NCBI GenBank assembly: GCA_036703315.1
Contig: DATNPH010000062.1
Location: 1 to 17,901, forward strand
Reading direction: 5' to 3'
Source: DATNPH01 sp036703315
Lineage (GTDB): Bacteria > Cyanobacteriota > Cyanobacteriia > Cyanobacteriales > Coleofasciculaceae
DNA length: 17,901 bases
Shown: piece by piece, positions 1 through 5,663 of the stretch
Layout of the letters: the number at the start of each line of letters is the position of its first letter
How positions within the stretch are numbered: position 1 is the first letter of the stretch
Notes under the pieces: generated by a model
What the model was told of the DNA's origin: nothing
The model's database searches: none
The model's input: only the letters and a program-made list of their open reading frames with translations
Translations under genes and position numbers: made by a program

Positions 1-150
1 GACGGGCATCCCCAGGCTTTCGATCCAGTCGCGGAAATCGGGCGGCACGCACAGGCGGACCTCCTGGCCGAGGGCCCTCAATTCCAACGCCAGCGCCACT
101 AGCGGCTGGACATCACCCCGCGACCCGATCGTCGATAGCAGTACGCGCAT
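1..150 (-). CDS. GT1/GT28-type glycosyltransferase, N-terminal fragment (runs off the window)
   Basis: Seen: the minus strand reads ATG at 150-148 and stays open to base 1, giving 50 residues that begin MRVLLSTIGSRGDVQP. A Shine-Dalgarno-like GAGGAG lies about 7 bases upstream of the ATG. Known: a GSRGDVQP-type motif right after the first beta strand is typical of the N-terminal Rossmann half of UDP-glycosyltransferases (sterol and macrolide glucosyltransferases, GT1/GT28 type), which glycosylate lipophilic acceptors. The sugar-donor site is in the C-terminal half and is not visible, so substrate and activity cannot be judged. Odd: this stretch has 100 G/C in 150 bases, while the 60 bases at 181-240 have 23. 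This suggests recent acquisition from a GC-rich source or a sequence join near 165-175. Confidence 0.8.
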   Translation of the reverse strand, partial: MRVLLSTIGSRGDVQPLVALALELRALGQEVRLCVPPDFRDWIESLGMPV

Positions 151-269
151 CAGAGCTCTCCTCTAGTAGGGGTTGTCTTATTAATGGAACAATAAACAAC
201 TTACCTTAAGCTGAGTAAGAGTTACAGCCGTTGAGCCTGTTGAAAACGGGTCGAAAATGAGGGCTAAAA

Positions 270-618
270 GTGTCTTGCTGTAAGTCTTTCAGGCTTAGCG
301 TTGTTTTTTCCGCGATTGCTAAACAAACCAGTGATCGCAAAGACCTACTAAAAGATATCTCAGAGTTAAGCTCTGTTATCGTCGCTCTCGGTGGTAAGGA
401 AGCATTAGCTCAAACGGCTCGTGCCATTACTGAGGTTGGGCGGCAATGGTCTTGAACCTATTTTCTCGACTATTGCAAATCTAGCTGTATCTGATAGCAG
501 AAATGATATCGATAACGAATTAGAGCAATATCAAAAAAGCCTAAGCTGCAAATTTATTGGCTTTCCGGACTTCATTCTTTTTGCGGAATGTTTACAGGGT
601 AAGAAAATACGATGTTGA
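270..618 (+). pseudogene. Unidentified gene fragment, probably frameshifted
   Basis: Two open frames overlap here. The first (270-455, GTG start) gives 61 residues, with an alanine/leucine-rich helical stretch around LGGKEALAQTARAI. The second (421-618) is shifted by one base and continues with a similar composition (GGNGLEPIFSTIANLAV). The overlap at about 421-455 is where a one-base change would join them into a single protein of about 110 residues. I recognise no family. There is no good ribosome binding site before 270, and the surrounding DNA is eroded. It could equally be two chance frames, so confidence is low. Confidence 0.25.
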
Positions 619-711
619 ATGCTGGTGATATCAAGCATGGGTTCACCGTGGAGAGCCTGACACATAGGATTAATTATACGTGCAGTTGAAGTTAAGGTGT
701 AGAAGGAAGAG

Positions 712-735
712 CCTTATCTGCCCTAGCAGATAAGG
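712..735. repeat. Perfect 10-bp inverted repeat with 4-base loop
   Basis: CCTTATCTGC (712-721) and GCAGATAAGG (726-735) are perfect reverse complements around the loop CCTA. No T-run follows on either strand, so it is not a typical Rho-independent terminator. It lies in a gene-poor stretch. It could be an RNA hairpin, a protein-binding palindrome or the scar of a small mobile repeat. Confidence 0.6.
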
Positions 736-993
736 TAGCACCTAGAATTCTGGAAAATAGCTAGCTGCTACTGATTGTTGTCTAATAACAGTTTTTAGTT
801 AAGGGGAAAAAGAAATGAGGTACGATATACCGTGCCCCTACTTTCTTAGTAGTAGAAAATAATTATATCTAAGCGCTGCATCTAACGTAGGGCAGACTTA
901 ACTTGGTAAATACTTAATACTTACGGAGGATACGAAGCATTTGAGCATTTTTCTAAAGTTGGGCGTGCAATGGGATGAGGTAGTTAAGAGTGA

Positions 994-1227
994 GGAGTCT
1001 TAATTGTAGCTGTGGCTCCCAACTCCCCAGCAGCGCGTGGTGGCTTACGTGCTGGCGATATTATTACCGAAGTAAAAGGAGTTCAAATTCAAAACGCCGC
1101 TTAAGTCCAAGAGCAAGTAGAAGCAACATCTTTAAGAGATACTCTTCAATTTGAAGTTAACCGCAATGGTTAAAATCAAATTATCACAGTTAGACCAGAG
1201 CAATTACCAGCTGCTGCCTCTAGTTAA
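994..1227 (+). pseudogene. HtrA/HhoA-type serine protease, PDZ-domain fossil
   Basis: Seen: one frame from 994 to the TAA at 1225-1227 reads GVLIVAVAPNSPAARGGL, then RAGDIITEVKG, then a helix and two strands ending in ITVRPEQLP. This is the order of a PDZ domain from the DegP/HtrA family, in which NSPAA.AGL.AGD.I is the carboxylate-binding and following helix region. Two in-frame TAA codons (1102-1104 and 1171-1173) interrupt it. Each sits where a Gln codon would fit, so one C-to-T change (CAA to TAA) explains each. Known: the cyanobacterial proteins HhoA, HhoB and HtrA have an N-terminal trypsin-like domain with His-Asp-Ser followed by one PDZ domain. The protease domain is missing upstream; a stop lies directly before 994. 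This is an inactive relic. Confidence 0.75.
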
Positions 1228-1337
1228 AAAGTAAACAATTGTTAACCAATTAAGGTGCTATGCCAAGCTTAAAATTGTTGAAGTAAGGCTATTTTCAAAC
1301 ATCGAAAGATAGTTCATCAGGCTTAAGGAGAACGAAT

Positions 1338-1907
1338 ATGTCAAATGAATTAAATTCCTACCTACCTACACCGACTAAGCAAAGATTTGCAGCTACTTTT
1401 CATGTAGTAAGGCCGATTAGCTTCTGGGTACAGTTAGCACTAGGCGCTGTTTCTGGATTGGCGTTGGCGTTGGCTATATTTAGCCGTAGTTCCACTGTTC
1501 AAACAACGACAAATTCGGTTATGGGATTTGGCGTTTTTCTAGGTATTATTGGAATTTTAGTGCTCTGTTTCAGGGTATATTGGGCAAATCGCTACAGGCG
1601 TTTAGACAAACTTTTACAGTCGCCTAATCGTGAATTACATCCAAGGAAAGACACCGTAATTCAAGCATTACAAATTGGATTAATCGTCAGTTTTACAGGG
1701 CTATTAGTAGCTTTTTTAGCCTCTGAAGTGACCGTTATTGCTGTACTAGCGAAAGCTCTAGCTCTGCCTCAAGGCGTGGCAGTCTATAGACCTGAAAATA
1801 TTATTCGTTCCCTAGATCTTTTTGTAGTGTTGGCAAACGTTAATCTAATTGGCGCTCATCTTGTAGGAAGCGCTACTTCACTTGGGCTGCTTAACTGGTT
1901 AGATTAA
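1338..1907 (+). CDS. DUF3611 family membrane protein
   Basis: A protein of 189 residues with about four membrane segments (roughly residues 27-48, 61-82, 109-128 and 159-185) and a basic loop (RYRRLDKLL) after the second. The pattern ISFWVQL...GAVSG near the start, then a YWANRYRRL-like loop, and SLDLFVVLANVN with LVG...LLNW at the end, matches my memory of DUF3611, a family of cyanobacteria and plastids with no established biochemical role. The ATG at 1338 has a good ribosome binding site, AAGGAG at 1325-1330, seven bases upstream. The gene stands alone between decayed sequence and a minus-strand transposase fossil, and its frame is intact. I give family membership high confidence and assign no function. 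Confidence 0.85.
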   Translation: MSNELNSYLPTPTKQRFAATFHVVRPISFWVQLALGAVSGLALALAIFSRSSTVQTTTNSVMGFGVFLGIIGILVLCFRVYWANRYRRLDKLLQSPNRELHPRKDTVIQALQIGLIVSFTGLLVAFLASEVTVIAVLAKALALPQGVAVYRPENIIRSLDLFVVLANVNLIGAHLVGSATSLGLLNWLD

Positions 1908-1950
1908 AAGGAACCGACCATCGTCTCATGGAACAATCCCTTAAACTGAG

Positions 1951-2067
1951 TCACCTGATTGGATAAAAGTGTTCTAACAAAAGCACAATGATAATGACAG
2001 GTAAAGTCGCTCCAAGGCTAATTGCTTTTTGAGCAAACGGTGACTGGAACAGTTTGAAATAACTGAT
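1951..2067 (-). pseudogene. Unidentified C-terminal membrane-segment fragment
   Basis: On the minus strand, a frame different from that of the transposase fossil is open from 2067 to the TGA at 1953-1951. It codes for 38 residues ending in a strongly hydrophobic stretch (LGATLPVIIIVLLLEHFYP) and begins right where the transposase similarity stops. No start codon precedes it: two TGA codons lie at 2073-2068. It looks like the 3' end of a membrane-protein gene joined to the transposase at the breakpoint, but I do not recognise the family and the frame is short. Confidence 0.3.
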
Positions 2068-2806
2068 TCATCACGCTCCATACGCGAAAACCAAGAAGGC
2101 TGCTTGAGAACGTGTCTACGACAGTGGTTAACCAGGGTGGATTAGGTATTAATATGCCGTTACTATCAACGATCAGAATATCTAGCTTTGTATGATCGCA
2201 TTGAACAATTTGGTTACTAAACTCAGCCTTCAAGAGCTTCCTATCTCTTGTCTCAACTACCAACCAAGAGCCTGAACCCGGATTACGAACGCGCTTTTTC
2301 CGGTTTTGATGCTCGATTAATGGTTTCAAAAATCGATAGATAGTGGCTGGATGGGGATAGTCACCCTCTTCAAGCCCAAGATCGACAATGGCGTGTCGCT
2401 TCACTTCACGAACGACCTCTGCTGGAGATAGGGGGTGTTTCTGTTTAATACTCTTCTTATAAGTTGTCTTAACAAATTCTTGCCAGTATTCACTGATGCG
2501 ATGCTTCCCTTTATCTGCTCGCTGCACTCCTGTTGTTTCTGGTAGTTCATCTGTGATGTATTGCTTGAGGAGGCGCTCTACCTGCCGAGTAGAAATATTT
2601 AGGGTATTTGCGATCGCCTGCTTCCTCTGAGACTTAATCGTGCGATTTGGTGACTCGGCAAGCCATTGAATGAGATTAAATTTTAGTTTGTGTTTATCTG
2701 TAGTCGTTCTGTGGTTTCCCCTGATTAAAGAAATTATTACTTGACGCCTATCCCAGGGGAAACAACTGATTATTGCCTTGGATAAAACCCAAAGGATTTG
2801 GTCGGT
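2018..2806 (-). pseudogene. TnsB-like transposase (Tn7-like/CAST type), truncated remnant
   Basis: Seen: the minus-strand frame is open from 2806 to the TAG at 2020-2018. The similarity begins well upstream of the GTG at 2527, since codons 2695-2528 give a helix-turn-helix-like segment (LIQWLAESPNRT, then ISTRQVERLLKQY). Then come RADKGKHRI.EYW, a second DNA-binding region, and the start of an RNase H-fold catalytic core with QCDHTKLDILIVD (first Asp) and WLTTVVDTFS (second Asp). Known: this order matches TnsB/TniA transposases, and the wording is closest in my memory to TnsB of cyanobacterial type V-K CRISPR-associated transposons. Those are near 580 residues and use a D-D-E triad. Here the core stops shortly after the second Asp, near base 2075, so the catalytic Glu is missing. 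There is no ATG/GTG/TTG before the conserved N-terminal part. No tnsC, tniQ, cas12k or array is in the window. Confidence 0.8.
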
Positions 2807-2951
2807 TTAACTTAGCCATCTATTGGGAAATAAAACTGTTCAGAGGACATGGGGAACTAGGAGATGAGGGATGTGAGGGAGAAACGCGATCGCATATCTC
2901 AGTACGAGCAGGTTGATAACGCACTTTCAACAAAACAGCGCAAACTACATC

Positions 2952-3404
2952 ATGCAAATTCTCGCCAACTTTTCCAATTTAATTGACCGATGGCTTCGCT
3001 ATCGATTCCAGACAATCCTAGTCCTATGTTTTTTACTTTGGACGCCCTTTCTAGTCGCGGAAACTTTGCAGGTTCAACACTCTTGCCATCCCATGATTCA
3101 CTGGTCTGGTACACTCCCAGCCGAGTGCCAAGATAAAGTGTCGCCACGCGATCACACTCCACGACCTAAACCCTCACCCACTCCTCACCCTCCAATACCT
3201 GACGAATCTCCACCACCTCAACAGGCAGAGAAACCCAATCCAATAGAAGACGTTATCAAGATAGCAAAAGACCATCCTGACCTCACAGGAGGTGTCATTG
3301 CAATTGGAGTTGCAGGTACTGTGGCTGTTGTTGCAAGTGCTCCCCTACTTCTCGCCGCAGGAATTGGTGCGGCGGTATGGTTTGCGATTAGGACAGTGCT
3401 TTAG
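2952..3404 (+). CDS. Small secreted or membrane protein with proline-rich linker (cassette protein 1)
   Basis: From the ATG at 2952 this gives 150 residues. Residues 19-36 are hydrophobic and end in VA-E, which could be a signal peptide or membrane anchor after a basic N-terminus. Cys45 and Cys59 follow, then a proline-rich stretch (about residues 65-97), and then a Gly/Ala-rich hydrophobic C-terminus (about 112-148) ending in AAVWFAIRTVL. A TTG at 2913 would add 13 residues; neither start has a clear ribosome binding site, and I prefer the ATG because it gives a normal signal-like N-terminus. I recognise no family. The C-terminus resembles that of the next gene, and an ABC exporter follows, so it may be a substrate or partner of that exporter. 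This is inference. Confidence 0.6.
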   Translation: MQILANFSNLIDRWLRYRFQTILVLCFLLWTPFLVAETLQVQHSCHPMIHWSGTLPAECQDKVSPRDHTPRPKPSPTPHPPIPDESPPPQQAEKPNPIEDVIKIAKDHPDLTGGVIAIGVAGTVAVVASAPLLLAAGIGAAVWFAIRTVL

Positions 3405-3469
3405 TAACAGTATTTTAATTTTCAACTTTGTCCAATTATTTCGCGAAATCAAGGAGTAATCAACTAAAA

Positions 3470-3898
3470 ATGCAACCTTATAACAACTCTCAACAATCTT
3501 CCAACCTTGTGCAATCCTCCTCCAACAATCCCCAAGTCGTTCCAGATTCAGACAGGCAAATACAATCTCATCCCAATCCTATAGAAACCCCAGTAGTTTC
3601 CTTAAAAATTCCCGGTTCAGGATTTTCATTACACCTGAATAAATGGGTTGTTTTAGGAGTTTTTGCCGTTGCAATGGTTGCCACATTCTTTCTTTTAACT
3701 AAAGGAAGTGAATTTTGCTTATTCAGCACTTGCCTGCAACCCATTGATTCCGCAGGCTCACTTGCTATGAACTTTTGGGCATTTGCCGGAGGAACAGCAG
3801 CACTTGTAGTTTTAACTACTTTTTTCGGTGTCTCATTAGTGCCTGCTGTTGCTGTTTCCTTTGGGGTTTGGTTTCTCATGCAAATGACGCTCCATTAG
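3470..3898 (+). CDS. Small membrane protein (cassette protein 2)
   Basis: From the ATG at 3470 this gives 142 residues: a polar Gln/Asn/Ser-rich N-terminus (1-56), a membrane segment (about 58-76), a short loop with Cys83 and Cys88, and a hydrophobic C-terminus (about 103-138) ending in SFGVWFLMQMTLH. AAGGAG at 3451-3456 lies 13 bases before the ATG, which is long but usable; a TTG at 3428 would add 14 residues. Like the preceding protein it has a polar N-terminal part, a pair of cysteines and a C-terminal block of the form G-T-x-A-x-V-V ... G-x-x-V-W-F ... T-x-L, so the two may be distant paralogues. It ends 36 bases before the ABC exporter gene, which suggests one operon. Function unknown. 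Confidence 0.6.
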   Translation: MQPYNNSQQSSNLVQSSSNNPQVVPDSDRQIQSHPNPIETPVVSLKIPGSGFSLHLNKWVVLGVFAVAMVATFFLLTKGSEFCLFSTCLQPIDSAGSLAMNFWAFAGGTAALVVLTTFFGVSLVPAVAVSFGVWFLMQMTLH

Positions 3899-3934
3899 CT
3901 CTAAATCTTATCTATATTTCTCCTCACAGAAGCC

Positions 3935-5413
3935 ATGACCATTATTGAACTCAATCAAGTTTGCAAGGTATTTCGCAAAGGATTCCAGCGAAATCCTATC
4001 CTACAGGATATCAATCTTACTGTGCAGCGAGGCGAATTCGTTGTACTGCGCGGGGAAAATGGGGCTGGCAAGACTACTCTACTGAATCTGATTTTAGGGT
4101 TACTCAAACCCAGTAGTGGAGAAGTTGAGCTAATGGGCTTTTCACCACAGAATGCTGATTCAAAAATCCATGTTGGAGTAGTTTTGCAAGATACACAAGT
4201 TCCCAGAAATGTCAAGGTTAAGGAGCTTGTTGAACTGTTGAGAAGCTACTACCCCCATCCACTTTCAACTGAAGAAATTTTGAACAAAGTTAAACTTAAA
4301 GACAAAGAAGGTGCTTGGGCAACTGACTTATCTGGCGGACAAAAACAGCGGCTCTATTTTGCTCTTGCTCTAGCAGGTAATCCTGAACTCCTCGTCCTTG
4401 ATGAACCAACCCGCAATTTAGATGAAAAAGGATATGAAGAATTCTGGCAACAAATTAAACTCTGCCGTAAACGAGGAATCACCATTCTAATGGTGACAAA
4501 CAATAAATCCGACTGGGACGAATTAAATGCTTTAGCAACTCGCTGTGTTACTCTCCATAAAATTACTGAAAGGCCGCCTGAAGGACAGCTAAGCGAGGAG
4601 CCAATCAATTTAGAAGATAAAGCTTTATTAGAGCAGCTTGAAGATAGTAGAGAAACGGAGAGTTTACCTAAAACTTCTTCTCAGAACATCCAACGCATTT
4701 TTCAGAAACAATTTTGGTTTGAAATCCTTCAACTGCTTCGTACTCCAGTCTTCTTAATCGGAACCCTCGCAATGGTGGGATTCGTCCCCTTATTAAAATT
4801 TCAAGGATTGAAAGGAGAAAAGGCAACAGAAACGGTTGTTTACCTGTGTGGCATCATACTTTTCACGATTGTTATCGACCGACTGGGTAAACGAATTGCC
4901 GTGGAGCGATCGGAAAAATGGCTCAAGCTTTTGAGAGCCACACCTTTACCACCAACAACCTATATGGCGGCTAAGATTGCGACTTCACTTCTCATCTGTA
5001 CTGTGAGTCTTTTATTAATCTTCGGATTAGCAAGCTGGCAACTTGAGATGAGAATGGAGTTAAGTCAAGGGTTAGCTCTTATATCGAGCCTAATCTTGGG
5101 AATTGTACCTTTTGCTATTCTCGGTCTTGCATTGGGGTACTTACTAGACCCCAAAAGTGCTGATTCCATTCTGAGCCTATCGCTAATTGTTGTTCCTGTT
5201 GCTTGCGGTTCAATTCCACTTCCAGGACCGCAAATCGTACAAGATTTAATTGCATTCTCGCCGTTCTACCACTATCGGGAATTAGTTTTATCGGCGGTTA
5301 ACTTGAACCACGATAACCAGCTATTTCTACATTTACTTTGGCTGCTTTGGGCTTGGGGTGCTTTTGGTTTATTCGCAGCTTGGTCTTATCAGCGCGATCG
5401 CATCGTTCAGTAG
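3935..5413 (+). CDS. ABC exporter, ATPase-permease fusion (ABC-2 type)
   Basis: A 492-residue protein. Residues 1-215 are an ABC ATPase: Walker A GENGAGKTT (40-48), Q-loop Gln85, signature LSGGQ (132-136), Walker B LLVLDEP (152-158) with catalytic Glu157. Residues about 270-485 hold six membrane segments with the conserved ABC-2 loop ERSEKWLKLLRATPLPP. Known: ABC-2 exporters move polysaccharides, drugs, lipids or peptides outward, and their ATPase and permease are usually separate bacterial proteins (DrrA/DrrB type). The ATPase-first fusion has the layout of eukaryotic ABCG half-transporters, so it probably works as a homodimer. Odd: the H-loop reads VTNN, with Asn189 where His is usual (AAC, one change from CAC). 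It follows two small membrane proteins on the same strand, which may be its cargo or helpers. There is no clear ribosome binding site before 3935. Confidence 0.85.
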   Translation: MTIIELNQVCKVFRKGFQRNPILQDINLTVQRGEFVVLRGENGAGKTTLLNLILGLLKPSSGEVELMGFSPQNADSKIHVGVVLQDTQVPRNVKVKELVELLRSYYPHPLSTEEILNKVKLKDKEGAWATDLSGGQKQRLYFALALAGNPELLVLDEPTRNLDEKGYEEFWQQIKLCRKRGITILMVTNNKSDWDELNALATRCVTLHKITERPPEGQLSEEPINLEDKALLEQLEDSRETESLPKTSSQNIQRIFQKQFWFEILQLLRTPVFLIGTLAMVGFVPLLKFQGLKGEKATETVVYLCGIILFTIVIDRLGKRIAVERSEKWLKLLRATPLPPTTYMAAKIATSLLICTVSLLLIFGLASWQLEMRMELSQGLALISSLILGIVPFAILGLALGYLLDPKSADSILSLSLIVVPVACGSIPLPGPQIVQDLIAFSPFYHYRELVLSAVNLNHDNQLFLHLLWLLWAWGAFGLFAAWSYQRDRIVQ

Positions 5414-5446
5414 CTTCTTCCTGCCACTAAAGTTTTTTACCTGATT

Positions 5447-5539
5447 ATGTCATCCACCTCGTCTGCTGAAGTTCGCCAACACCTCATCGACGCCTTGCAG
5501 CTCGATCTCGTCGGACCAACTCCCAATGGACAATTCTGA
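5447..5539 (+). pseudogene. Remnant of a drmA-like gene start (DISARM defence)
   Basis: Seen: ATG at 5447 opens a 30-codon frame that reads SSAEVRQHLIDALQLDLVGP and stops at TGA 5537-5539. From memory, the phrase ALxLDLVGP shortly after the start is typical of the N-terminus of DrmA, the helicase of the DISARM anti-phage system (normally well over 1000 residues). Nothing else of that protein follows. From 5533 to 5598 another frame is open (ILKEGKLPRKLAIDLVG...), which could be the end of a different gene joined by a deletion. The identification rests on a short motif, so it is only moderately sure. Confidence 0.45.
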
Positions 5540-5663
5540 AAGAAGGTAAACTTCCTAGGAAGCTGGCTATAGATTTAGTTGGCGTGAAGCTATCCTGAGA
5601 ATTGACTTGGTCAATCTGAACGCTAGCTGCCAATCCTTCCAATACCTAAGGAAGCCATCCACC

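Larger units (their letters stand above)
151..993. other. Gene-poor eroded stretch
   Basis: Apart from the two weak overlapping frames at 270-618 and one hairpin at 712-735, I see no convincing gene here on either strand. The base composition drops sharply compared with the first 150 bases. Short frames are closed by many stops. A GGAGG at 925-929 stands before a short frame from a TTG at 941 that ends after about 20 codons, which I do not regard as a gene. The stretch is best read as decayed sequence between the glycosyltransferase gene and the HtrA fossil. Confidence 0.5.

Noticed and set aside
994..1227. Possible recoding of TAA as glutamine in the PDZ fragment
   Set aside because: Intact genes in the window end normally at TAA, TAG or TGA, the upstream protease domain is absent, and the fragment ends at TAA itself. 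Decay is the simpler reading.
2950..3162. Minus-strand open frame opposite cassette protein 1
   Set aside because: It lies opposite a plus-strand frame with a signal peptide and proline-rich linker and shows no recognisable motif; it is a shadow frame.
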